Origin: Volvox africanus
Taxonomy: Eukaryota; Chlorophyta; Chlorophyceae; Chlamydomonadales; Volvocaceae
DNA: 64,000 nt
Reading direction: 5' to 3'
Assembly: GCA_030268105.1 (NCBI GenBank)
Contig: BSDZ01000091.1
Coordinates: 1-64,000, forward strand
Positions 1 through 10,205 of the stretch are shown piece by piece. The position numbers were made by a program, and so were the translations under genes. Numbering within the stretch: position 1 is the first letter of the stretch; each line of letters begins with the position of its first letter. The notes beneath the pieces are model-generated. The model did not search any database. It worked only from the letters and a program-made list of their open reading frames with translations, and had not been told where the DNA came from.

Positions 1-69
1 TGCAAACATTGGTTGCCACAACCTTGGAACTGTCCTAGAGAAGGAGCTCGGAGCTGTCCTAGAGAAGGA
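1..69 (+). repeat. family-A LTR fragment (U3), plus orientation
   Basis: This matches the 5' part of the 303-bp family-A LTR (compare 58094 onward), including two copies of its 24-bp U3 repeat. It begins at the window edge and stops inside the third 24-bp repeat, where it joins the 3' end of pol. An LTR U3 fragment directly followed by a pol tail is not a normal element order, so this is a rearrangement junction. The same junction recurs at 6047/6048. Confidence 0.85.
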
Positions 70-218
70 TGATGCATCATCTAGTCAGAGAGGGGTCGCA
101 AGTGGGGAGGTTGAGCTTAGGTACTGCCCTACGGAGAAGATGGTGGCTGATGTGATGACGAAGGCCTTGGTGTGAAGCCAAGTTCAAGTGGTGCCGTGCC
201 TCCATGGGTGTAGTCTAG
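70..218 (+). pseudogene. family-A pol 3' end (C-terminal tail after RNase H), fragment
   Basis: The fragment encodes roughly the last 50 residues of the family-A polyprotein, equivalent to residues 1353-1400 of the complete copy at 58422. It includes the MHHLVRE and [13 protein letters not shown] region and ends in TAG at 216-218. It is out of frame internally from single-base indels. A G-rich polypurine tract follows at 232-240, then an LTR, so its 3' side is in normal element order while its 5' side is fused to an LTR fragment. Confidence 0.85.
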
Positions 219-240
219 TGGGGTTTGCACCGAGGGGGCG

Positions 241-436
241 TGTTAAGTCTTGGACGGTGCAAACATTGGTTGCCACAACCTTGGAACTGTCCTAGAGAAG
301 GAGCTCGGAGCTGTCCTAGAGAAGGAGCTTGGAACTGTCCTAGAGTTAAGTGGAGCCATCCGAGAGGACAACCGGGCGGAACTCTTGGAATAGCTAACAG
401 CAGGCAATAATAGTATTTAAGGGTGCATAAACTCTG
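241..436 (+). repeat. family-A LTR, plus orientation, truncated after U3/R
   Basis: It starts with the canonical TGTTAAGTCTTGG, right after the polypurine tract, and runs through the U3 repeats and the TATA-like TATTTAAG. It stops at the equivalent of LTR base ~196, where a minus-orientation LTR begins at 437. The missing part is U5. The abutment creates a head-to-head LTR pair. Confidence 0.9.
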
Positions 437-737
437 TGTTAAGGAGATAAAGGAAGTATAAAGCTGCGTGAAGTATTACAGAGGTCAGAGGAGGTCAGAT
501 GTATAAGACACTAGACGATTGCTAGCTGTTGGGTGACTATTGCAGAGTTTATGCACCTTTAATACTATTATTGCCTGCTGTTAGCTATTCCAAGAGTTCC
601 GCCCGGTTGTCCTCTCGGATGGCTCCACTTAACTCTAGGACAGTTCCAAGCTCCTTCTCTAGGACAGCTCCGAGCTCCTTCTCTAGGACAGTTCCAAGGT
701 TGTGGCAACCAATGTTTGCACCGTCCAAGACTTAACA
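437..737 (-). repeat. family-A LTR (3' LTR of the minus-strand element), 301 bp
   Basis: On the plus strand it reads TGTTAAGGAG to GACTTAACA, the reverse complement of the 303-bp family-A LTR, with two bases missing. It is followed by the reverse complement of the polypurine tract and the pol stop codon, so it is the 3' LTR of the minus-strand element running to 4245. With 241-436 it forms the spacer and arm of an inverted repeat. Confidence 0.92.
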
Positions 738-760
738 CGCCCCCTCGGTGCAAAACCCCA

Positions 761-3700
761 CTAGACTACACCATGGAGGCACGGCACCACTTGAACTTGG
801 CTTCACCCAAGGCCTTCGTCATCACATCAGCCACCATCTTCTCAGTAGGGCAGTACCTAAGCTCAACCTCCCCACTTGCGACCCGCTCTCTGACTAGATG
901 ATGCATCACATCAATATGCTTGGACCGCTGGACGTAGGCGCAAAGAGCTCACCATAATCCACCCCCTCGCGCTGTACAAACCCTTTTGCGACCAAGCGCG
1001 CTTTAAACCGCTCAACACTACCATCTGGATTGTGTTTCACCTTATACACCCAGCGACATGGAATAAGCTTCGTGCCTGGCGGGGGTGTTTCTAAGGTCAG
1101 GTTCCATTTGCCAACTGAGAGTTAATTTCGTCATCCATAGCCCTTTTCCACTCGCTGGCCTGCGCCCCAGACACCGCTTCAGCATAAGTGTTGGGCTCAG
1201 ACACTTTGGTTGCGGCAGCCACATGGACCCGGCCGGCAACAGACCTAGGGTCCTCACTGCGCCACCACTCGGACGGCCGTTTTCGATCACGGACAGGGTA
1301 CCTAGACTCAAAATTGTTACTCGCACCGGCAGCACCCACAGAGGGGCCAGCACCGGACGAACTCCCCGAGGGACCTGCGCCGGAAGCATCACCACCCCCT
1401 GTTGGTCCACCGCTGTTATCCCCTGAACCTCCTGCACCAGTAGAGGATCCGCCACCTTGGGTGTGAGGGGCCGGTTCCCACTCATCATTATCATCATCAT
1501 CATCACTATCACTATCAGAATCAGGCGTACTGTCTACGGGTTGCGCCACCTTACGGACTTCTTTGCACGACTAGCTTGCTGTGCTTTCACACCGACATTC
1601 CGCTCATCAAAGGTGACATCAGAGTGCACCGACACTACATGTCTGAAAAAAGGATACGGTACTGGCCTGCATCGCCGTACCAACCAGAACACCCTTGCGA
1701 CTTACCGGATCTAATTTATTGCGCTTCTCCTTGGGGATATGGACATATGCCGTACATCCAAACACACGCAGATGACTCACATCAGGATGTTCCCCTGAGA
1801 AAGCTTCATACGGGGTGCAGGGCCGAACGGACACAGGTGAAATATTCCGAAGGTAATTCGCCGTAGAGACAGCCTCAGCCCACATGCATTGGGGAAGTTG
1901 AGACTCAGCCAATAGAGCACGCATCTTCTCTAACAGAGTCCTATTCAAGCGCTCAGCAGCTCCATTCTGCTCGGGGGCATACCCCACCGTAGGCCCATGC
2001 CGAATCCCTTTCGTACGGAAAAACTCCTGCAGGGGACTGTTAATGAACTCACCCCTTGATCAGACCGTACCTCCTTGACCCGAAAACCACTGTACGTCTC
2101 CAGCTGATTCACCATAGTCATCACCTTGTCCTTCACCGCTTCCTTGGTAGGTGTAAAGGCTACAGCCGAAAAACCAGTATAGTCATCCAACAAGACAGTT
2201 AGGTAGAGGGAACCCGTTGGTGTTCGCTCAGGCATCGGACCACAAACATCAAGATGAATAAGAGCTAGTGGTTGATCCACCTTATGCCCAGTTGATGGGA
2301 AGGGCCCTCGGCGCTGCCGTGACATCACACATGGCTCGCCACACACCCGCATCTCCGGCTCCCTTCACCTGCTCCTTTGCAAAACGCACCCTGACACCAT
2401 GCCTTCACCCACCAACCTCTCAAGATTACCTAGGCCAAGGTTCCATACCGGCGGTGCCACAAGTCCATTGATTCAGATGCAGACTTCCCATGAGCCACTC
2501 CACCAAAAGGCTGGGTGTATCTCAACCTGGAAGCAGACCTGGGAATCGAAAAACATGATAGGGCATACAGGTCGCCCAAGCGCTGGCCCGTCAGAATCTT
2601 CTCACCACCCTTGCGCATAGTGACTTGGCCATCCTCAAAGCAAACTGACCCACCCTGCTTATCCAGGGCAGCAACTGACAGCACATTTGCAAAGCTGTCA
2701 GGAACAAGATACACCTCTTCCACCGTCACCCGTGCATGCATATTGACCCCGGGGATAAGCCTCAGAGTCCCTACCGCTGTGGGCCTGATGATCCCCCCGT
2801 TTCACACTCAGGATCTCAAACTTTTCTGACTCCGCCAGCTCGCGGACGTCCACTATCTGATCTGCATCATATGTCAGATGATGAGATGCACCAGAATCCA
2901 GGTACCAACCTTTCAGGCGGTCAGACCCAGATGCCACAAAGGCAAAGTTCCTCGGGCTAGCATTGCCCCTGTCGCCGGCACCGTCCACATGGTCGTGCCG
3001 GCCATAACCTCGGCGGTCGCTCCCCAAGGGGCCCGCCCGCGGCCTCTCCATGGCCGCCCATTCTTGTGCGCTCCAGGCCGCCTGACCCATAACCGGGTCC
3101 TCTAGGCGCCGAGCTCCATGAGCCAGACCTCTGAGCCATCCTGGGGGCAGTGCACCCCCTCTCCAGATGCCCGGGCTTTCCACAGTTCCAGCACTGCAGT
3201 GGCTCCCTTGATCCGCCGCGGACGTGGCTTCCTCCACGTCGGGGCGCACTTCCTGTGGCTGAGCTTCCCCTACCCGCACTGACAAAAGCAGACGAGCTGG
3301 TAGAGGCCTCATGCATGCTCCCTACCCTAGCTTCGAACGCCAGCAGTTGTGCGGTTGCACTAGACAGCGTAAGCTCACCAGACTGTGTCGTCAAAATCGA
3401 CACTATCACCTCATACTTCTGAGGTAGACCCGTCAGCATTGCATACGTCATGTCTTGTTCACTGGTGGCCTGGCCCACCTTCAGCAGATCTGTGTGTAGC
3501 TCCCGCACTCTTGCAAGGTACACGGCAGGGCCTCTCCCTTCTTCATCGCCAGCTTAGTATACTCCTGACGCAGCTGAGATCTGCGGGCATGGTTGTTGGC
3601 GGCAAAAATCGCAGCAAGGCCATCCCACGCCATTTTGGCGTTCGGCGATGCCTTGATGACCGGCAGATGGCAGTCCTTCACATTCTTCACCAGCAGAGTC

Positions 3701-3854
3701 TTCACTCGCTCCGATGCAGCGACCTCTTCATCTGTAACCGGCTCAGTCAACAGCGCCCTGTTCAAGTTATGCTCAGCACACAAGTTCTCAAACCGATAGC
3801 CCATGTAGAGTAGTTGTTGAGATCGAGGGGTTCAGCCAACTTGTCCTTGCCCAT
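761..3854 (-). pseudogene. family-A gag-pol, RT and RNase H deleted, multiply frameshifted
   Basis: Read right to left this is Gag, CCHC knuckle, protease (DSGASHH), integrase, the acidic/glycine linker and the beginning of RT, then a jump to the last ~50 residues. The jump is a deletion between two copies of ACGTCCC, which sit at 61350-61356 and 62448-62454 in the complete element. The missing 1,098 bp is exactly 366 codons, so the deletion is in frame. It removes both RT catalytic blocks and all of RNase H. The coding sequence is further broken by numerous single-base indels, for example in gag near 3520 and 3805 and in integrase near 2060. Some of these may be consensus errors. The start codon is at 3854, 44 bp from the LTR, as in the complete element. 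Not capable of self-mobilisation as read. Confidence 0.9.
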
Positions 3855-3898
3855 GTTGTTCTTGGTTCTCTCAGAGCGCCCAGGCGGGGCTCATAACC

Positions 3899-4245
3899 TG
3901 TTAAGGAGATAAAGGAAGTATAAAGCTGCTATGAAGTATTACAGAGGTCCGAGGAGGTCAGATGTATAAGACACTAGACGATTGCTAGCTGTTGGGTGAC
4001 TATTGCAGAGCTCAGGTACCCTTAAATACTAGTTCTAATGGCTTCTGATCAACAACTCCCTGGAGCACTGCAGTATGCAGCTCTCTACCATTGGGTAGTT
4101 GCCCAGCACCTACCACCAGCAACTTCCTACCCCTTGGCGGCTGCTCAGCACCTATCACCTTGCACACTGCAACTGCCTGTCAAATTGCCGCCCTGCAACT
4201 GCTAGATCGGTAACTGTGACGGTTTGCACCGTCCACAACTTAACA
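3899..4245 (-). repeat. variant family-A 5' LTR with a different U3 core, 347 bp
   Basis: This is the LTR next to the primer-binding site (rc GGTTATGAGCCCC ends at 3898). The PBS-proximal ~130 bp (3899 to about 4031) match the usual R/U5, and the last ~26 bp (4220-4245) match the usual U3 end. The U3 core between them (about 4034-4217) is unrelated to the canonical one and lacks the 24-bp repeats. It instead has CAGCACCTA-type direct repeats. The 3' LTR of the same element (437-737) has the canonical U3, so the two ends did not arise in one reverse-transcription cycle. Confidence 0.85.
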
Positions 4246-4624
4246 CTTCCACCAAGTCCGTATATAGATTGCGGACGCGAGCCACATATAAGATAAGGGC
4301 TTCATTTTGTGCCATTTTAAGGGCTGACACTTCAGCAACAAGCTGCGATTTTCTTGCGTCACTGCTTGCCGCAAAAACAGCCGCGAGCCTCTCCCATGCT
4401 CCCTTGGCGTTGGGCGCTGCTCTGATAATTGCCAAGTGATGATCTTGGACATTTTTGACAAGGATATTTCTGACCTTGTTTGACGCGGCGATGTCCTCGT
4501 CGGTCATTGGTTCGTCTCTCAGCCATCTATCCAGGTTGTTCTCTTGTATCATAGATTGGAATCTGAATGACCACGTAGCATAATTGCTCAGACCTAATGG
4601 GTCTGATAACCTATCCTTTCCCAT
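4246..4624 (-). pseudogene. gag-B N-terminal fragment
   Basis: The start codon is at 4624. It encodes the first ~126 residues of the unit-B Gag (copia-type, UBN2-like; opens MGKDRLSDPLGLSNYATW) and is cut at 4246, where the variant LTR begins. There is a one-residue difference from other copies (VAEVSALK for VAELSALK). Confidence 0.88.
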
Positions 4625-5679
4625 TGTTGCGCGTTACAGTTCCGATGTAGGCAGGCGATTATGGTCGTTGTTGACCAGAGGCGGCGGTCGCTGTGCTCCG
4701 TATTTTGTGGACCAGTATTCGCGTCACGAGTGATTCCTCAATTCTCGCACCACGAGCAGTCGCTGATTCGGGCAATTGATTTAATTGCATTTCAGTACCT
4801 TATTGCGCTTTCTTCTGTTTAAACGAAATTAAAGCACCCTACATAATAGCACCCTCCAACTGAAATATTTAAATTCCCGTCAGAGCAGCATTCATAATGC
4901 TTCCGGCTGTGAAAGGCATAACTGCTTGTGCATTTGCTTTTATGCTTAAATCTTTATGAACATTTCGCCTGTGCCTTTCTTATTATATTGCCTTGCAGTT
5001 GCTGAACTTATTCTGGGCGCCATTATGTGTTTTACCGAAGTTTAATCACCCACATTTTTTCTTTGTAGCTAAATACTTTTATTCCCGTCATCATTTTGGT
5101 TCCGGCTGAGAGATGCATAACTGCATGTTGAAATTGCTTAAGCAATTTACCCTTTTGGCTCTTGAACGCTTAAGCTTATTTTTGAACATTTTGCCATTAT
5201 TTTGTGCTTTTCTTATAGCATGGCATAGCTGTTGCTGAACTGAATGTGGGCGCTTTCTTGACTATAAACGAGAACTTGAAACACCCCACGCTGGTGCTTC
5301 TCATTCAGACAGCAATCATTATGGTTCCGGCTATCAAATGTATAACTGCTGGTGCATTTGCTATCACTTAAATCCTGTATGTTTCTGAACAATTTGCCAC
5401 TATTGAACGTTTTTTACTTATTGCATTGCATTGTAGTACCATATATTCACATTGAGATATATTCTTATATCAAAACGAAAGTGAATTAACAAATTGTTGC
5501 TCTCCAGCTAAAAGATAAAAATGTATTACTGCTTGTGCATTTCTTCAAGCTTCATTCCTTCATGAAAAATTTGTTTAAAATTTTATTTCATGAAAGAATA
5601 AGGAATGGATTTCTAATTGCATTGCATTGCAGGTGCAAAACTAAATGTGAGCGCTTTTTGTGTTTAAGTGAACTTGAAT
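4625..5679. repeat. partial unit B: gag-B leader and AT-rich subrepeats
   Basis: Collinear with the non-coding part of unit B (compare 35084-36140): about 180 bp of leader next to gag-B, then the diverged ~200-bp subrepeats marked by ATTCCCGTCA and GGTTCCGGCT. It ends at 5679 where a TRIM-like element begins. No coding potential is visible. Confidence 0.85.
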
Positions 5680-5961
5680 TGCTGAAGTCAGCTAAGCGCC
5701 CGGCCCCTCGTGGGCCGTATTTCTTGCTCTGACATTCTTTCGTATATGAGTGTTGCTCACATTCCAACACCCCCCTGTGAGCGACACTCCGTCGAGCTTC
5801 AGGGTCTCTCCCGATAGCTGCCTCGTCCCGGCCTCCCTGCCCTGGTCAACAGCCAGTGGGATTCGAACCGGCGACCTCTCGGCCACCCGCGCATGTGCGC
5901 CCGGGGCTCATAACCTGTTGAAGTCAGCAAAGCGCCCGGCCCCTCGTGGCCGTATTCCTTG
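5680..5961 (-). mobile_element. TRIM/SMART-like miniature LTR element, 5' LTR truncated
   Basis: On the minus strand the order is: end of a 5' LTR (5961-5916, ending CTTCAACA), a primer-binding site GGTTATGAGCCCC (5915-5903) identical to that of family A, about 125 bp of non-coding interior, a G6 polypurine tract (5775-5770), and a ~90-bp 3' LTR (5769-5680) starting TGTTGGAAT and ending CTTCAGCA. The LTR copies share ~45 bp that can be compared directly. No ORF. Very short LTRs plus PBS plus PPT with no coding is the hallmark of TRIM/SMART elements, which need another element's proteins. The interior also has adjacent pol III box A-like and box B-like motifs. The outer part of the 5' LTR is lost at the junction with 5962. 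Confidence 0.75.
5903..5915 (-). promoter_or_regulatory. primer-binding site of the TRIM-like element
   Basis: GGTTATGAGCCCC, immediately 3' of the LTR end CAACA on the minus strand. Identical to the first 13 bases after the family-A LTR (58378-58390). It is complementary to GGGGCTCATAACC, a tRNA-Met anticodon-loop sequence. Confidence 0.7.
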
Positions 5962-6047
5962 TATTAAGTCTTGGACGGTGCAAACATTGGTTGCCACAAC
6001 CTTGGAACTGTCCTAGAGAAGGAGCTCGGAGCTGTCCTAGAGAAGGA
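5962..6047 (+). repeat. family-A LTR fragment (U3), plus orientation
   Basis: Same as 1-69 but with the LTR start preserved (TATTAAGTCTTGG for TGTTAAGTCTTGG). It begins abruptly at the truncated TRIM LTR and ends at the same U3/pol junction as in the first block. Confidence 0.85.
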
Positions 6048-6197
6048 TGATGCATCATCTAGTCAGAGAGCGGGGTCGCAAGTGGGAGGTTGAGCTTAGG
6101 TACCTGCCCTACGGAGAAGATGGTGGCTGATGTGATGACGAAGGCCTTGGGTGAAGCCAAGTTCAAGTGGTGCCGTGCCTCCATGGGTGTAGTCTAG
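6048..6197 (+). pseudogene. family-A pol 3' end fragment, second copy
   Basis: Second copy of 70-218: last ~50 codons of pol with indels, stop TAG at 6195-6197, then polypurine tract and LTR. Confidence 0.85.
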
Positions 6198-6219
6198 TGG
6201 GGTTTGCACCGAGGGGGCG

Positions 6220-6412
6220 TGTTAAGTCTTGGACGGTGCAACATTGGTTGCCACAACCTTGGAACTGTCCTAGAGAAGGACTCGGAGCTGTCCTAGAGAA
6301 GGAGCTTGGAACTGTCCTAGAGTTAAGTGGAGCCATCCGAGAGACAACCGGGCGGAACTCTTGGAATAGCTAACAGCAGGCAATAATAGTATTTAAGGGT
6401 GCATAAACTCTG
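6220..6412 (+). repeat. family-A LTR, plus orientation, truncated
   Basis: Starts TGTTAAGTCTTGG and ends at the same internal base as 241-436, abutting a minus-orientation LTR. The shared breakpoint shows that the two head-to-head blocks are duplicates of one rearrangement. Confidence 0.9.
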
Positions 6413-6717
6413 TGTTAAGGAGATAAAGGAAGTATAAAGCTGCTGTGAAGTATTACAGAGGTCAGAGGAGGTCAGATGTATAAGACACTAGACGATTGCT
6501 AGCTGTTGGGTGACTATTGCAGAGTTTATGCACCTTTAAATACTATTATTGCCTGCTGTTAGCTATTCCAAGAGTTACCGCCCGGTTGTCTCTCGGATGG
6601 CTTCCACTTAACTCTAGGACAGTTCCAAGCTCCTTCTCTAGGACAGCTCCGAGCTCCTTCTCTAGGGACAGTTCCAAGGTTGTGGCAACCAATGTTTGCA
6701 CCGTCCAAGACTTAACA
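6413..6717 (-). repeat. family-A LTR (3' LTR of the minus-strand element)
   Basis: Reverse complement of the 303-bp LTR with small indels. Followed by the pol stop (plus-strand CTA at 6740). Confidence 0.92.
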
Positions 6718-6739
6718 CGCCCCCTCGGTGCAAACCCCA

Positions 6740-9700
6740 CTAGACTACAACCCATGGAGGAACGGCACCACTTGAACTTGGCTTCACCCAAGGCCTTCGT
6801 CATCACATCAGCCACCATCTTCTCAGTAGGGCAGTACCTAAGCTCAACCTCCCCACTTGCGACCCGCTCTCTGACTAGATGATGCATCACATCAATATGC
6901 TTGGACCGCTGGGACGTAGGCGCAAAGAGCTCACCATAATCCACCCCCTCGCGCTGTACAAACCCTTTTGCGACCAAGCGCGCTTTAAACCGCTCAACAC
7001 TACCATCTGGATTGTGTTTCACCTTATACACCCAGCGACATGGAATAAGCTTCGTGCCTGGCGGGGGTGTTTCTAAGGTCCAGGTTCCATTTGCCAACTG
7101 AGAGTTAATTTCGTCATCCATAGCCCTTTTCCACTCGCTGGCCTGCGCCCCAGACACCGCTTCAGCATAAGTGTTGGGCTCAGACACTTTGGTTGCGGCG
7201 CCACATGGACCCGGCCGGCAACAGGACCTAGGGTCCTCACTGCGCCACCACTCGGGACGGCCGTTTTCGATCACGGACAGGGTACCTAGACTCAAATTGT
7301 TACTCGCACCGGCAGCACCACAGAGGGGCCAGCACCGGACGAACTCCCCGAGGGACCTGCGCCGGAAGCATCACCACCCCCTGTTGGTCCACCGCTGTTT
7401 ATCCCCTGAACCTCCTGCACCAGTAGAGGATCCGCACCTTGGTGTTGAGGGGCCGGTTCCCACTCATCATTATCATCATCATCATCACTATCACTATCAG
7501 AATCAGGCGTACTGTCTACGGGGTTGCGCCACCTTACGGACTTCTTTGCACGACTAGCTTGCTGTGTCTTTCACACCGACATTCCGCTCATCAAAGGTGA
7601 CATCAGAGTGCACCGACCTACATTGTCTGAAAAAAGGATACGGTACTGGCCTGCATCGCCGTACCCAACCAGAACACCTTGCGACTTACCGGATCTAATT
7701 TATTGCGCTTCTCCTTGGGGATATGGACATATGCCGTACATCCAAACACAACGCAAGATGACTCACATCAGGATGTTTCCCCTGAGAAAGCTTCATACGG
7801 GGTGCAGGGCCGACCGGACACAGGTGAAATATTCCGAAGGTAATTCGCCGTAGAGACAGCCTCAGCCCACATGCATTGGGGAAGTTGAGACTCAGCCAAT
7901 AGAGCACGCATCTTCTCTAACAGAGAGTCCTATTCAAGGCGCTCAGCAGCTCCATTCTGCTCGGGGCATACCCCAACCCGTAGGCCCATGCCGAATCCCT
8001 TTCGTACGGAAAAACTCCTGCAGGGGACTGTTAATGAACTCACCCCCTTGATCAGAACCGTACCTCCTTGACCCGAAAACCACTGTACGTCTCCAGCTGA
8101 TTCACCATAGTCATCACCTTGTCCTTCACCCGCTTCCTTGGTAGGTGGAAAGGCTATCAGCCGAAAACCAGTATAGTCATCCAACAAGACAGTTAGGTAG
8201 AGGGAACCCGTTGGTGTTCGCTCAGGCATCGGACCACAAACATCAAGATGAATAAGAGCTAGTGGTTGATCCACCTTATGCCCAGTTGATGGGAAGGGCG
8301 CTCGGCGCTGCCGTGACATCACACATGGCTCGCACACATACCCGCATCTCCCGGCTCCCCTTCACCTGCTCCTTTGCAAAACGCACCCCTGACACCATGC
8401 CTTCAACCCACCAACCTCTCAAGATTACCTAGGCCAAGGTGTCCATACCGGCGGTGCCACAAGTCCATTGATTCAGATGCAGACTTCCCATGAGCCACTC
8501 CACCAAAAGGCTGGGTGTATCTCAACCTGGAAGCAGACCTGGGAATCGAAAAACATGATAGGGCATACAGGTCGCCCAAGCGCTGGCCCGTCAGAATCTT
8601 CTCACCACCCTTGCGCATAGTGACTTGGCCATCCTCAAAGCAAAACTGACCCACCCTGCTTATCCAGGGCAGCAACTGACAGCACATTTGCAAAGCTGTC
8701 AGGAACAAGATACACCTCTTCCACCGTCACCCGTGCATGCATATTGACCCCGGGGATAAGCCTCAGAGTCCCTACCGCTGTGGGCCTGATGATCCCCCCG
8801 TTCAACACTCAGGATCTCAAACTTTTCTGACTCCGCCAGCTCGTGGACGTCCACTATCTGATCTGCATCATATGTCAGATGATGAGATGCACCAGAATCC
8901 AGGTACCAACCTTTCAGGCGGTCAGACCCAGATGCCACAAAGGCAAAGTTCCTCGGGCTAGCATTGCCCCTGTCGCCGGCCACCGTCCACATGGTCGTGC
9001 CGGCCATAACCTCGGCGGTCGCTCCCCAAGCTGGGCCCGCCCGCGGCCTCTCCATGGCCGCCCATTCTTGTGCGCTCCAGGCCGCCTGACCCATAACCGG
9101 GTCCTCTAGGCGCCGAGCTCCATGAGCCAGACCTCTCTGAGCCATCCTGGGGCAGTGCACCCCCTCTCCAGATGCCCGGGCTTCCACAGTTCCAGCACTG
9201 CAGTGGCTCCCGTGATCCGCCGCGGACGTGGCTTCCTCCACGTCGGGGCGCACTTCCTGTGGCTGAGCTTCCCCTACCCGCACTGACAAAAGCAGACGAG
9301 CTGGTAGAGGCCTCATGCATGCTCCCTACCCTAGCTTCGAACGCCAGCAGTTGTGCGGTTGCACTAGGACAGCGTAAGCTCACCAGACTGTGTCGTCAAA
9401 ATCGACACTATCACCTCATACTTCTGAGGTAGACCCGTCAGCATTGCATACGTCATGTCTTGTTCACTGGTGGCCTGGCCCACCTTCAGCAGATCTGTGT
9501 GTAGCTCCCGCACTCTTGCAAGGTACACCGGCAGGGCCCCTCCCTTCTTCATCGCCAGCTTAGTATACTCCTGACGCAGCTGAGATCTGCGGGCATGGTT
9601 GTTGGCGGCAAAAATCGCAGCAAGGCCATCCCACGCCATTTTGGCGTTCGGCGATGCCTTGATGACCGGCAGATGGCAGTCCTTCACATTCTTCACCAGC

Positions 9701-9862
9701 AGAGTCTTCAACTCGCTCCGATGCAGCGACCTCTTCATCTGTAACCGGCTCAGTCAACAGCGCCCTGTTCAAGTTATGCTCAGCACACAAGTTCTCAAAC
9801 CGATAGGCCCATGTAGAGTAGTTGTTGAGATCGAGGGGTTCAGCCAACTTGTCCTTGCCCAT
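6740..9862 (-). pseudogene. family-A gag-pol, RT and RNase H deleted, second copy
   Basis: Same architecture and same 366-codon in-frame deletion as 761-3854. At 6546-7295 one can read GELFAPTS running directly into [11 protein letters not shown], which fuses the start of RT to the C-terminal tail. Gag begins at 9862. Gag-knuckle-protease-integrase order is recognisable, but roughly twenty single-base indels break the frame. Many of them differ from those in the first block, so they arose after duplication or are sequencing errors. Confidence 0.9.
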
Positions 9863-9903
9863 GTTCTTGGTTCTCTCAGAGCGCCCAGGCGGGGCTCATA
9901 ACC

Positions 9904-10205
9904 TGTTAAGGAGATAAAGGAAGTATAAAGCTGCTGTGAAGTATTACAGAGGTCAGAGGAGGTCAGATGTATAAGACACTAGACGATTGCTAGCTGTTGG
10001 GTGACTATTGCAGAGTTTAGTCACCCTTAAATACTATTATTGCCTGCTGTTAGCTATTCCAAGAGTTCGCCCGGTTGTCCTCTCGGATGGCTCCACTTAA
10101 CTCTAGGACAGTTCCAAGCTCCTTCTCTAGGACAGCTCCGAGCTCCTTCTCTAGGACAGTTCCAAGGTTGTGGCAACCAATGTTTGCACCGTCCAAGACT
10201 TAACA
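9904..10205 (-). repeat. family-A LTR (5' LTR), CTACG-flank haplotype
   Basis: LTR adjacent to the PBS. It carries CTGTGAAGTAT and GTTTAGTCACCC variants, shared with the LTR at 19780-20082. Both are followed by CTACGCCACAAG of unit B. Confidence 0.92.

Noticed and set aside
5859..5885. Possible tRNA gene (box A- and box B-like motifs, minus strand)
   Set aside because: The boxes are only 5 nt apart, no acceptor or anticodon stem can be drawn around them, and the segment lies between a PBS and a PPT. It is better read as interior of a miniature LTR element.
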